Shown one piece after another: positions 50,479 through 58,937 of a stretch of 64,000 nucleotides of DNA. The position numbers and the translations under genes were made by a program. Source of the DNA: Gp6-AA40 sp035293405 (GTDB lineage Bacteria; Acidobacteriota; Vicinamibacteria; Vicinamibacterales; UBA2999); contig DATDOE010000089.1 in NCBI GenBank assembly GCA_035293405.1, positions 13,818 through 77,817 of the forward strand, read 5' to 3'. Position 1 is the stretch's first letter. Each line of letters begins with the position of its first letter. The notes under the pieces are model-generated. The model did no database searches. It had not been told where the DNA came from and was given only the letters and a program-made list of their open reading frames with translations.

Positions 50479-51576
50479 ATGGCAACGCCCGACCGCGACG
50501 CGGTCCTGAACGCGCTTCGCGTCGTCATCGATCCCGACCTGCGCAAGGACATCGTCTCGCTCGGGTTCGTGAAGGACCTGACGATTACCGACGGCCGCGT
50601 CGCGTTCACCATCGAGCTGACCACGCCGGCGTGTCCGGTGAAGGATCAGATGCGGGATCAGGCGACGGCCGCGGTTCGCGCGGTGCCCGGCGTGGCGGAC
50701 GTCCAGGTGCAGCTCACCGCGAAAGTGCGCTCCGCATCCGCAGGGGCCAGCCAGCCGCCGCTGCCAGGCGTGAAGAACGTGATCGCCGTCGGGGCGGGCA
50801 AGGGCGGCGTCGGCAAGACCACGGTTGCCGTGAACCTGGCGCTGGCGCTGGCCCGCTGCGGCAGCCGTGTGGGCATCCTCGACGGCGACATTTACGGGCC
50901 GAACGTGCCGATCATGCTCGGGATCACCAACACGCAGCTGGCCACCGACGGCAAGCGCATCGTGCCGGCCGAGAAATACGGCGTGCAGGTGATCTCCATC
51001 GGATTCCTCACCAACGACGATGCCCCGATCATCTGGCGCGGGCCGATGCTGCATCAGGCCATCCAGCAGTTCTTTCGCGAGGTGGCGTGGAAGGACCTCG
51101 ACTACCTGATCATCGACATGCCGCCTGGGACTGGTGACGTGGCGCTCAGCCTGAGCCAGACGGTGCCGGTTGTCGGCTCGATCGTGGTGACGACTCCTCA
51201 GCAGGTGTCGCTGGCCGATAGCCGCCGCGCGGTGCGGATGTATCAGAAGCTCAACATCCCGACGATCGGGATTGTCGAGAACATGAGCTACTACGCCTGC
51301 CCGAACTGCCATCACGAAGCCGATCTCTTCGGCCACGGCGGTGGAGAAACGCTGGCGTCGGACATGGGCGTGCCGTTCCTCGGCCGGCTCCCGATTTATC
51401 AGCCGATCCGCGAGGGCGGTGATACCGGTGTACCGCTGGTCGTGTCCGAGCCGGCATCGAGCGCCGCCCGGGCGTTTCTCACCGTGGCGGAACGCACCGC
51501 GGCGCAGGTATCGATCGCCGCGCACAAGAATGCCGAAGCCAACAAGGGCAAGATCCCCCTCATTCCCGTGCGCTAG
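50479..51576 (+). CDS. Mrp/ApbC iron-sulfur cluster carrier ATPase
   Basis: The 365-residue protein has an N-terminal MIP18/DUF59 domain (ALRVVIDPDLRKDIVSLGFV...TPACPVKDQM) and a P-loop ATPase domain with deviant Walker A GKGGVGKTTVAVNLA near residue 105, plus IIDMPPGTGDVALSL. The bridging CxxC of Mrp/NBP35 is present (YYACPNCHHEAD). It binds and transfers [4Fe-4S] clusters. It is followed 22 nt later by the M16 protease pair. Confidence 0.95.
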   Translation: MATPDRDAVLNALRVVIDPDLRKDIVSLGFVKDLTITDGRVAFTIELTTPACPVKDQMRDQATAAVRAVPGVADVQVQLTAKVRSASAGASQPPLPGVKNVIAVGAGKGGVGKTTVAVNLALALARCGSRVGILDGDIYGPNVPIMLGITNTQLATDGKRIVPAEKYGVQVISIGFLTNDDAPIIWRGPMLHQAIQQFFREVAWKDLDYLIIDMPPGTGDVALSLSQTVPVVGSIVVTTPQQVSLADSRRAVRMYQKLNIPTIGIVENMSYYACPNCHHEADLFGHGGGETLASDMGVPFLGRLPIYQPIREGGDTGVPLVVSEPASSAARAFLTVAERTAAQVSIAAHKNAEANKGKIPLIPVR

Positions 51577-51598
51577 CTGGCGCGTCGACGCGGCCTCT

Positions 51599-52918
51599 AT
51601 GACTTCGAGCACTATCGACCTTCCCTACACCAAGCGCACGCTCGCCAACGGCCTCGACGTCATCGTTCACGAAGATCATCACGTGCCGATCGTCGCCGTG
51701 AACGTCTGGTATCACGTCGGCTCGAAGAACGAACGGCCGGGCCGCACCGGCTTTGCGCACCTGTTCGAGCACCTGATGTTCGAAGGGTCGGAGCACCACA
51801 ACAAGGGCTTCTTCCCGCCGCTGCAGCAGGCCGGCGCGCAGCTGAACGGCTCGACCAACACCGACCGCACCAACTACTGGGAGGTGGTGCCGACCAGCGC
51901 CGTCGATCGAGCGCTGTGGATGGAGTCGGACCGCATGGGCTATCTGCTGCCGGCCCTGACCCCCGAGCGGTTCGAGAATCAGCGTGACGTCGTGCTGAAC
52001 GAGCGCCGCCAGAACTATGAGAACCGCCCGTACGGCATGGCGCTCATGGCGTTGTCGGAGGCGTTGTATCCGCCGGACCACCCCTATCGCTGGATGACCA
52101 TCGGCTCGTCGGACGACATCCGGGCGATGCAGCTCGAGGACGTCCAGGCCTTCTTCCGCACCTACTATCACCCCGCGAACGCGTCGCTGGTCCTGGCCGG
52201 TGACATCGAGACCGGGCGGGCATTCGAGCTGGCGGAGCAGTATTTCGGTGAGCTGCAGCCCGGCCTGCCGCCTTCACCCATCGCCGCGGATGCGGCGCTC
52301 ACGCGTGAGCACCGGCTGCTCCTCGAGGACCGCGTGGAGCTGGCGCGCGTGTACATGGCGTGGCATTCGCCGGCGATGTTCGCCGCCGGCGATGCGGAGA
52401 TGGATCTCGTGGCCGATCTGATGGCCAACGGCAAGACCTCGAGGCTCTATCGAACGCTCGTCTACGAGCAGCGGATTGCCCTCGATGTGTCCGCCTATCA
52501 GCATTCGCGCGAGCTTGGCAGCTTCTTCCTGCTTGCCGCGACCGCTGCGCCCGGTCGATCGCTGGCGGACATCGTGCCGCAGATCGATGCCGAGCTCGCG
52601 CGGCTCGTCGGCCAGGGTCCATCCGACAGCGAGATGGAGCGCGCGCTGGCGCAGGCCGAGGCGCAGTTCATGTACAGGCTGCAGACGGTCGGCGGGTTCG
52701 GGGGCAAGTCCGATCAGCTCAACGCCTACAACGTGCTCCGCGGCACCCCCGGCTTCTTCTCGGCGGATCTGGACCGCTACCGGCGCGCGACGCGCGAGAG
52801 CCTGGGGCTGGCCGCGGCCCGGTATCTGGTGCCCGATGGCCGTGTGGTCCTGAGCGTGATTCCACGCGGCCAGCCGGCGCTGGCGATGGCCGGCTCGGAG
52901 CCGGTGTCGGTCTCATGA
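51599..52918 (+). CDS. M16-family zinc metallopeptidase, catalytic subunit
   Basis: The 439-residue protein has the inverted zinc motif HLFEH (His54, Glu57, His58) with the downstream Glu in VVLNERRQ. YHVGSKNERPGRTGFAH precedes it and NGSTNTDRTNYWEVV follows. No signal peptide is seen. It forms a heterodimer-like pair with the next gene, which lacks the zinc motif. The two overlap as ATGA. The processing-peptidase fold usually handles small peptides. Confidence 0.93.
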   Translation: MTSSTIDLPYTKRTLANGLDVIVHEDHHVPIVAVNVWYHVGSKNERPGRTGFAHLFEHLMFEGSEHHNKGFFPPLQQAGAQLNGSTNTDRTNYWEVVPTSAVDRALWMESDRMGYLLPALTPERFENQRDVVLNERRQNYENRPYGMALMALSEALYPPDHPYRWMTIGSSDDIRAMQLEDVQAFFRTYYHPANASLVLAGDIETGRAFELAEQYFGELQPGLPPSPIAADAALTREHRLLLEDRVELARVYMAWHSPAMFAAGDAEMDLVADLMANGKTSRLYRTLVYEQRIALDVSAYQHSRELGSFFLLAATAAPGRSLADIVPQIDAELARLVGQGPSDSEMERALAQAEAQFMYRLQTVGGFGGKSDQLNAYNVLRGTPGFFSADLDRYRRATRESLGLAAARYLVPDGRVVLSVIPRGQPALAMAGSEPVSVS

Positions 52919-54291
52919 TGCGCGCCGACCGATCGCGGCTGCCCGAGGTCGGGCCCGACCCGCCGTTCACGTTCCCGGCCATCGTGCGCCACACGCTGCC
53001 GAACGGCCTTCAGGTCCGCACCGTCGAGCACCACAACGTGCCGGTGATCACGTTCGTGCTGCAGGTCAACGGCGGATCCGGCGCCGACCCCTCGGACAAG
53101 GAAGGCCTGGCCGCGGTTGTGGCCGACATGCTGGACGAGGGCACCGGCTCGCTCAGCGCGATTGATGTGTCCGACGCGCTGGCGCGCATCGGTGGGGAAT
53201 ACGACCTCGAGACCGGCGCTGACGCGACGACCGTCTCAATCACGACCCTGACCCGCTTCGCCGATCGAGGCGCGTCTCTCCTGGCCGATCTGGCAATCAG
53301 GCCGAGCCTGCGCGAGAGTGACTTCGATCGCGTCCGCCAGCTGCGTCTCGATCGACTGCGGCAACTGACGGATTCACCGCCGGCGGTTGCCGAGCGAGCG
53401 TTCCTGCGCCTGATGTACGCGCAGCATCCGTACGGACACCTGTCCATCGGCAACGATGCCGCGCTCCGTGGTCTTTCGCTGGACGACGTGGCGGCCTTTC
53501 ATGCGGCCACCTTCCAACCGTCACGCGCGACGCTCGTGGTGACCGGTTCGCTCTCGCACAGCGAGCTGCTCCGCGCGGCGGCGCCGTTTGGCAGCTGGGC
53601 GGATCGGCGCGGACCGGCCGGAGAAGAGATCCCGGCGGCGGACCTCGAACCCGCAGCGATGCCGCCGTTGCGGCTGGCGATCGTGCCGCGCGAGGGCGCG
53701 GCGCAATCGGAGCTGCGCATCGGCCACCTCTCGGCGCGGCGCAACACGCCTGACTATGCCGCGCTGCTGGTCATGAATGCGCTGCTCGGCGGCCAGTTCG
53801 TCAGCCGCGTCAACCTGAAGCTGCGGGAAGAGAAGGGCTACACCTACGGCGCGCGAACCGGCTTCGACTGGCGGCGCGGTGTGTCGCCGTTCGTGCTGAG
53901 CGCCAGCGTGCACACCGCCGCCACGGCCGCCGCGATTGCCGACTCGGTCGCGGAGATCGACGGCATCCGCGGATCGCGGCCACCGAGCGACGAGGAGCTG
54001 GCGTTGGCAAAGGCCTCGCTCACGCGCGGCTATCCGCGCAACTTCGAAACCGCGCACCAGGTGGCGCGATCGGTCGCGCAGCTCGCGCTCCACCAGCTGC
54101 CCGACAGCTACTTCGCGGAGTTCGTGCCCAAGGTGAATGCGATCGGGCGCGACGACGTGACGCGCGTGGCCGCGCACTATCTCGATCCCGCCAGGCTCAC
54201 GACGCTGATCGTCGGCGACCAGACTGCCATTGCAGACTCGTTGCTCACGCTCGAGCTCGGCGAGCCAAGTCTGCTGCCCGTCGAACTCTGA
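52915..54291 (+). CDS. M16-family non-catalytic partner subunit
   Basis: The 458-residue protein has the M16 fold but the zinc motif position reads GLAAVVADMLDEG, with no HxxEH, so it is not catalytic. The C-terminal substrate-binding Arg/Tyr region is intact (LREEKGYTYGARTGFDWRRG). Such inactive partners provide substrate-binding residues for the preceding catalytic subunit. Confidence 0.93.
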   Translation: MMRADRSRLPEVGPDPPFTFPAIVRHTLPNGLQVRTVEHHNVPVITFVLQVNGGSGADPSDKEGLAAVVADMLDEGTGSLSAIDVSDALARIGGEYDLETGADATTVSITTLTRFADRGASLLADLAIRPSLRESDFDRVRQLRLDRLRQLTDSPPAVAERAFLRLMYAQHPYGHLSIGNDAALRGLSLDDVAAFHAATFQPSRATLVVTGSLSHSELLRAAAPFGSWADRRGPAGEEIPAADLEPAAMPPLRLAIVPREGAAQSELRIGHLSARRNTPDYAALLVMNALLGGQFVSRVNLKLREEKGYTYGARTGFDWRRGVSPFVLSASVHTAATAAAIADSVAEIDGIRGSRPPSDEELALAKASLTRGYPRNFETAHQVARSVAQLALHQLPDSYFAEFVPKVNAIGRDDVTRVAAHYLDPARLTTLIVGDQTAIADSLLTLELGEPSLLPVEL

Positions 54292-54385
54292 CCCCAGGAA
54301 AGGGAACGGCCGCCCGACACCGGCGGCTCGGCAATCGAGATCGGGCGTTGCAGGCGTGCTACGCTAGCCCGATTCCGGTTCGCAC

Positions 54386-54625
54386 GTGACTTCCGAAGAT
54401 CTCGCTCAGAGCGTCGATCCAGAACGCGGCGTCGATCGCGTCACGAGCGTCGCCGTGGTCATCGGTATTCTTGCCGTGATCATCGCCGGCGCCACGATCT
54501 GGCTTCTCCTCACCGATCCCGTCACTGTCGTCAATGCCGTGGACGCCGGGCAGATCTCGCCGCTCGTGCGCCAGCTCGCCGACATCATCTACAACGCGTT
54601 GTCGGGGTTGCTGGATTACCTGTAG
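54386..54625 (+). CDS. Small membrane protein
   Basis: The 79-residue protein has one transmembrane helix (VTSVAVVIGILAVIIAGATIWLLL) and a C-terminal amphipathic stretch (ISPLVRQLADIIYNALSGLLDYL). The GTG start lacks an obvious ribosome site. Function unknown. Confidence 0.6.
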   Translation: MTSEDLAQSVDPERGVDRVTSVAVVIGILAVIIAGATIWLLLTDPVTVVNAVDAGQISPLVRQLADIIYNALSGLLDYL

Positions 54626-54632
54626 CGGACTG

Positions 54633-54684
54633 GCAACTCCCAACTCCCAACCCCAACCCCAAGCCAAGAGCCAAGAGCCAAGAC
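54633..54684. repeat. Heptamer array (CAACTCC / AGCCAAG words)
   Basis: 7-nt words CAACTCC, CAACTCC, CAACCCC, AACCCC, AAGCCAAG, AGCCAAG and AGCCAAG run right up to the methyltransferase start codon. The inverse words GGGAGTT and AGTTGGG occur in the array at 56179-56258. Confidence 0.8.
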
Positions 54685-54685
54685 G

Positions 54686-55369
54686 ATGCATCGGGACGAG
54701 TTGAAGTCGTACTACGAGGCCGGCGCCAATGAGTACGACCAGGCATATGTCGGGAAAGGCTCCGCGGCGATCGGTGGGTTAGCCGATCGGTACGTGCGTG
54801 ACGTCGATCGGATCTCACACGTGCTCTCCGGCTTCGGGCACGGCCATCTCGTCGATATCGCATGCGGTACCGGTTTCTGGCTCCCGTTCTATGCGCCCAA
54901 TTGCCGCCGCATCACGCTTCTCGATCAGTCGACCGCGGCTCTGTCCAAGAGCCGTGAACGCGTAGACGGCCTGGGACTTCAGTCGCGAGTCGAGCTCCTC
55001 GAAGGCGACGTCCTCGACATGCCGCTGCCATCGTCTGCCTACGACTGCGCGGTGATCGGCTTTCTGTTGAGCCACTTCACGGACCAACAGCAGGCGACCT
55101 TCTTCCTCAGGCTGAAATCCGTTCTGACAGCGGAGGCGCCCCTTGCGGTATTCGACAGCGTGTGGAGTGACGTGCGACAGCCGTATCGGAAGAAGGAAAG
55201 CTACGAGTCACGGACGCTGAGAGACGGCCGATCGTTCAACGTGTACAAGAAGTATTTCGAGGCATCGGCGTTCGAGTCGATGCTCGTGACTCAGGGCTTC
55301 ACAGTGAAAGACCTGTACGTCGGCGATCTGTTCATCGCCGCGACCGCCGAGCCCACTCTAGAACGATGA
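54686..55369 (+). CDS. Class I SAM-dependent methyltransferase
   Basis: The 227-residue protein has motif I HLVDIACGTGFWLPFYA, motif II ITLLDQSTAALSKSRER, ELLEGDVLDMPLPSSAYDC and the later AVFDSVWSDVRQPYRKKESYE. The substrate is unknown. Its stop overlaps the next gene as ATGA, pairing it with peptidase E. Confidence 0.9.
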   Translation: MHRDELKSYYEAGANEYDQAYVGKGSAAIGGLADRYVRDVDRISHVLSGFGHGHLVDIACGTGFWLPFYAPNCRRITLLDQSTAALSKSRERVDGLGLQSRVELLEGDVLDMPLPSSAYDCAVIGFLLSHFTDQQQATFFLRLKSVLTAEAPLAVFDSVWSDVRQPYRKKESYESRTLRDGRSFNVYKKYFEASAFESMLVTQGFTVKDLYVGDLFIAATAEPTLER

Positions 55370-56073
55370 CGCAACCGACGCGTCACATCATCGCCATGGG
55401 TGGAGGTGGATTCTCCATGGACCCGGGGAACCCGTCGCTGGACCGATACGTACTGGCGCAGGCGCGGTCGCGGAATCCTGCCGTGTGTCTTCTGGCAACG
55501 GCGAGCGGCGACGCAGATGGGTACATCGCGCAGTTTCATGAGGCCTTCACCAGGCACCACAGATGCCGGCCCTCGCACATACCGCTCTTCAGACGGACGC
55601 CGAATCTGAAGGAAGTGCTTCTCGCTCAGGATGTGATCTACGTCGGCGGTGGGAACACGAAGAGCATGCTGGCGGTGTGGCGTGAGTGGGGCATTCCAAC
55701 ACTGCTCCGCCGGGCGTGGCGATCGGGAACCGTCCTGGCTGGCATCAGTGCCGGAGCGATTTGCTGGTTTGAAACCGGGATCACGGACTCGGCGGCGAAC
55801 CGGCTCGCTGCCTTGCCGTGCCTCGGCCTGCTACCGGGGACCTGCTGTCCGCACTATGACGGTGAACCGGAACGGCGCCCCGCGCTTCAACGGCTAGTGT
55901 CTCGCGGCGCAGTCCCAAACGCGATCGGCCTTGACGATGGCGCCGCCGCGCATTTCATCGGCCGCACCCTCTCACAAGTTGTGAGCTCTCGCCCCAATGC
56001 GCGCGCGTACCACGTTCGTCGGCGGAGCTCACGAGCCCTCGAGATCGCACTGCCGGCTGTACAACTGCGGTGA
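55366..56073 (+). CDS. Peptidase E-like protein (S51 family)
   Basis: The 235-residue protein has the S51 layout: IIAMGGGGFSMDP, VIYVGGGNTKSMLAVWREWG and the nucleophile motif GISAGAICWFETG (Ser128), with CCPHYDGEPERRPAL later (catalytic His). S51 enzymes cleave Asp-X dipeptides or act as cyanophycinases. A 27-nt near-copy of its start region reappears after its stop at 56155. Confidence 0.93.
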   Translation: MTQPTRHIIAMGGGGFSMDPGNPSLDRYVLAQARSRNPAVCLLATASGDADGYIAQFHEAFTRHHRCRPSHIPLFRRTPNLKEVLLAQDVIYVGGGNTKSMLAVWREWGIPTLLRRAWRSGTVLAGISAGAICWFETGITDSAANRLAALPCLGLLPGTCCPHYDGEPERRPALQRLVSRGAVPNAIGLDDGAAAHFIGRTLSQVVSSRPNARAYHVRRRSSRALEIALPAVQLR

Positions 56074-56144
56074 TCTCCGTGGCGTTCGAGCCCTTAGTGA
56101 TCTCCGTGTTCTCCGTGGCCTGACTTAGTGTTCTTTGTGGCCCA
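56070..56144. repeat. CTCCGTG-word array after peptidase E
   Basis: GATCTCCGTGG, GTGATCTCCGTG, TTCTCCGTGG and TTAGTGTTCTTTGTGG repeat at intervals, overlapping the peptidase E stop. It uses the same CTCCGTG core as the inverted pair at 19474-19551, here without a visible inverted partner. Confidence 0.7.
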
Positions 56145-56154
56145 CCCCGGGACG

Positions 56155-56178
56155 ATGACACGACCGACGCGTCACATC
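56155..56178 (+). pseudogene. Truncated duplicate of the peptidase E start
   Basis: ATGACACGACCGACGCGTCA continuing to CATC matches the first 24 nt of peptidase E (55366-55389) at 22 of 24 positions, and the match extends upstream through ACG. It then stops abruptly where the CTACCGG heptamer array begins. It is best read as the leftover 5' end of a tandem paralogue. Confidence 0.6.
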
Positions 56179-56258
56179 GCTACCGGCTACCGGCTACCGG
56201 CTTTGGGAGTTGGGGTTGGGAGTTGGCATCAGGTGCGGATTGGGAGTTGGGAGTTGGT
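56179..56258. repeat. Heptamer arrays CTACCGG and GGGAGTT
   Basis: Three CTACCGG words are followed by CTTTGGG, AGTTGGG, GTTGGG, AGTTGG and, after a short spacer, GGGAGTTGGGAGTTGG. The array ends exactly at the stop codon of the hydrolase gene. It is the inverse word set of 54633-54684. Confidence 0.8.
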
Positions 56259-57326
56259 TTAGAGGTTCCTGCGCAGGAACTTCGTCAGCACATACCCATC
56301 GACATACTTGAACGGGGCTGATCCGCTGCTGTAGTGGCCGCACGGCAACGCGGTGACCTCGTGGGGAAGACCGCGCCGAGCGAATTCGGCAACCAGGTCC
56401 TCCGAGAGATCCACGGGAAACGTGAGGTCGTAGCGCGCGTACACGAGCAGCGTCTTGGTGTTGCGCACGCGATCGAGATAGGAGTACGGGCTGATCGGCC
56501 GCCACAGGCTCCGCAGGCGCTCGAGGTCGATGTGCCCATTCAGCCCCTCGCGCACGTGGCGCGTCGAGAGGCCGCGCCACACGACGTCGGCGAACCACGG
56601 CGAGACGTGGTTGAGGGCCTGGGCCCGAATCTTTGGCTCGTGCGCGGCGGTCAGCAGAGACAAGCACGAACCGAGGCTGGTCCCGAGAATCCCGATGCGC
56701 TCGAATCCTTGCGCCGAGAGCCACGCCACCGCTCGCCGCGCATCGAGCACCGCCTGCCGGCACACCTGTACTGTGCGTGCGACGTTCGAGCTGACGATGT
56801 AGTCGGCGCGGGTGAGCTCGGGAGGCATGCGCGCATCGTGATAGGGAAGGCTCAAGCGAAGCGCCGACACGCCAAACCGCGCCAGCAGCTTCGACAGGCC
56901 GATGTGCCCTTCCGCGTTCGAATTCCACTGCGGCAAGACGATCACCGCGCGGCCGCGGCCGTGCTGCACGCCGAGCGGCGGCTCGCCCTTCGACGGGAAC
57001 CAGCGCGCGACCACGATGTTGTTCTCAGGATGAGGCGTGACGAATGCGCTCGGAAAGCGCAGCGTGCCCGCCTCGCCCTGCTGGCGCAGCTCCGTGCTCG
57101 CGTCCGTGAAGGTGAAGTCACTCGTCGGCGGCGGGGTGAAGAACGCCTCGCTGTTGGCCATGACGTCGGCCACCCATCGATCGAGCGTCACGCCTCCGTC
57201 CGTGTGATCGAGATCGTGACCGTTCGACGAGACCCAGTCCACGCCCCACTCGAACGGGCGCACCACGCGATCTTTCGACACCGATGCCAGACGACGTTCC
57301 CAGGCGTGGAAGAATCGAGACAGCAT
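56259..57326 (-). CDS. Alpha/beta hydrolase
   Basis: The 355-residue protein has an alpha/beta-hydrolase core with the nucleophile elbow GILGTSLGSCLSLL (GxSxG, Ser near 220) and a likely acid/His pair in VYARYDLTFPVDLSEDL and LPCGHYSSG. The N-terminal 110 residues are helical and divergent. The start overlaps the amidase stop (TGATG), so they are co-translated. Esterase or peptidase function is likely but the substrate is unknown. Confidence 0.88.
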   Translation of the reverse strand: MLSRFFHAWERRLASVSKDRVVRPFEWGVDWVSSNGHDLDHTDGGVTLDRWVADVMANSEAFFTPPPTSDFTFTDASTELRQQGEAGTLRFPSAFVTPHPENNIVVARWFPSKGEPPLGVQHGRGRAVIVLPQWNSNAEGHIGLSKLLARFGVSALRLSLPYHDARMPPELTRADYIVSSNVARTVQVCRQAVLDARRAVAWLSAQGFERIGILGTSLGSCLSLLTAAHEPKIRAQALNHVSPWFADVVWRGLSTRHVREGLNGHIDLERLRSLWRPISPYSYLDRVRNTKTLLVYARYDLTFPVDLSEDLVAEFARRGLPHEVTALPCGHYSSGSAPFKYVDGYVLTKFLRRNL

Positions 57327-58690
57327 CAGGAAGGCCCCACTGGCGAGGGCGCGGGGCTCAGCAGCGGCTCGAGACCCGCGGCCACCGCGAGGAGCGCCAT
57401 CGTCTGAGCTCCAACCAGTTGCGCGCCGACCGGCAGCCCCTCGTCCGTGGTGCCGCACGGCATCGTGATCGCCGGATGCCCCGAGATGTTGAAGGCCTGC
57501 GTGAGACGCAGCGTGATGTTTCGCACCGGCTCTTCGGATCCCCCGAGGGAGACCGTGGCGGCGCCGAGCTTCACGGCCGGTACGGGCAGCGTCGGCAGCA
57601 GAAGGCCGTCGCGGCCATGGAGCGCGGCGTTGACGTTGCGAGTCACGACATCGCGGCCACGCAGGGCGCGGACGTAGTCCTCGGCCAGGATATAGCGGCC
57701 CATCTCCAGGCGAAGCCGGACGTTTGGCGTGTAGTCGTGCGGCTGGCTCTCCAGCGTTTGCGCATGACAGGACACGGCCTCCGGCAGTGCGATGTGGAGG
57801 TAGATCGACGCGAGGTCCGCCGCGTGCGCGATGGCCACGTCTTCGAGCACGACGCCCGCGCGCGTCAGCCGCTCGCAGGCCTCCTCGAACCGCGCCCCAA
57901 CCTGCGGATCCAGCAGCGCGAAAAAGTAGGGACGTGGAACGCCGAGACGCAGACCGCGCAGCTCGCGCGGGCCGATCGGCGCAGGATTCGAGACGCCTCC
58001 GAGCGCCTGATGCAGGATCCCTGCGTCCTCGACCGATCGGCAGAGCGGGCCCACGTGATCGAGCGTGCCGCTCAATGGCGCCACGCCGACGGTCGGGATC
58101 TCCCCGAGCGCCGGCTTCAGCCCGACGAGACCGCACGCTGCCGCCGGAATCCTGATCGAGCCGCCCGTATCCGTCCCGATCGAGGCGTACGACATCTCCG
58201 CCAGTACCGAGGCCGCCGATCCGCCCGATGAACCCCCCGGCGATCGACTGTGATCGAGCGGGTGATGGACGGGACCATACGCCGAGTCTTCGTTCGTAGT
58301 CCCGAGGGCGAACTCGTGGAGATTCGTCTTGCCGATGAACACCGCGCCCGCCGTGCGCAAGCGTGCCGCAACAACGGAGTCGTGAGCGGCCACATGTCCG
58401 CGCCGCACGCGCGACGCGGCTGTCGTCGGCGTGCCGCGCACGTCGATCAGATCCTTCAGTGAGATGGGTATGCCGTGCAGAGGGCCGCGGTATCGGCCGG
58501 CCGCAATCTCGTGATCCGCCGTGCGTGCCTGGGCCCGGGCTTCATCAGCCAGCACGGTGACGAACGCGTTGATCGAGGAGTCCCGTCCGGCGATGCGCTC
58601 GAGGCAGCGTTCGGTCAGGTCCTGTGCGGTCAGCGCCCGCGCCTGCAGCGCGCGGGACAGCTCGGCCACGGTGCGCGGCTCAGCGGACAT
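57326..58690 (-). CDS. Amidase signature family enzyme (GatA-like)
   Basis: The 454-residue protein carries the Ser-cisSer-Lys amidase signature: PISLKDLIDVRG (Lys), RSPGGSSGGSAASV and GTDTGGSIRIPAA (nucleophile Ser). It could be glutamyl-tRNA amidotransferase A, but no gatB or gatC is near and it pairs with a hydrolase, so a general amidase is more likely. A short gene overlaps its start by 11 nt. Confidence 0.9.
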   Translation of the reverse strand: MSAEPRTVAELSRALQARALTAQDLTERCLERIAGRDSSINAFVTVLADEARAQARTADHEIAAGRYRGPLHGIPISLKDLIDVRGTPTTAASRVRRGHVAAHDSVVAARLRTAGAVFIGKTNLHEFALGTTNEDSAYGPVHHPLDHSRSPGGSSGGSAASVLAEMSYASIGTDTGGSIRIPAAACGLVGLKPALGEIPTVGVAPLSGTLDHVGPLCRSVEDAGILHQALGGVSNPAPIGPRELRGLRLGVPRPYFFALLDPQVGARFEEACERLTRAGVVLEDVAIAHAADLASIYLHIALPEAVSCHAQTLESQPHDYTPNVRLRLEMGRYILAEDYVRALRGRDVVTRNVNAALHGRDGLLLPTLPVPAVKLGAATVSLGGSEEPVRNITLRLTQAFNISGHPAITMPCGTTDEGLPVGAQLVGAQTMALLAVAAGLEPLLSPAPSPVGPS

Positions 58691-58856
58691 TCTCGGCAGA
58701 CGGCTCGTCCAACTCGCGCGACATGTCGATGTTCCAGTCCGCGGCGCGCAGGGCCGCCGTGGCCTTCGCCAACCCTTCCAGCAAGGGCCGCAACTCGGGC
58801 ATCTCTCGCCGGTCGGCATCGCGGAGCGCGTTTTCGAGCCACTCTTGTAGCGTCAT
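58680..58856 (-). CDS. 58-residue protein upstream of the amidase
   Basis: TLQEWLENALRDADRREMPE continues to a helix ALRAADWNIDMSRELDEPS. It is translationally coupled to the amidase (11-nt overlap). Its size and position are reminiscent of GatC or AtzG small partners of amidases, but the sequence is too short to assign. It is easily missed because of its length. Confidence 0.65.
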   Translation of the reverse strand: MTLQEWLENALRDADRREMPELRPLLEGLAKATAALRAADWNIDMSRELDEPSAENVR

Positions 58857-58883
58857 GTACCTCTCTAGGGTACCTGAACTTTC

Positions 58884-58936
58884 CAGGCCCTTCCCGCTAT
58901 CCCCCGGCCCCTGCCCCCTGTACCCTATTGCTATCC
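58884..58936. repeat. Heptamer array (CCCTTCC / CCCTGCC words)
   Basis: 7-nt words CCCTTCC, CGCTATC, CCCCGGC, CCCTGCC, CCCTGTA, CCCTATT and GCTATCC end at the pyruvate kinase GTG. The words are the most degenerate of the set but keep the 7-nt phase. Confidence 0.7.
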
Positions 58937-58937
58937 C

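Noticed and set aside
56259..58136. A 625-residue extended frame for the alpha/beta hydrolase running through the amidase gene
   Set aside because: The upstream half is a shadow of the amidase; the true start at 57326 overlaps the amidase stop as TGATG.
57326..58690. GatA subunit of the Glu-tRNA(Gln) amidotransferase
   Set aside because: The amidase signature fits, but no gatB or gatC is adjacent and the gene is coupled to a hydrolase; the general amidase call is safer.
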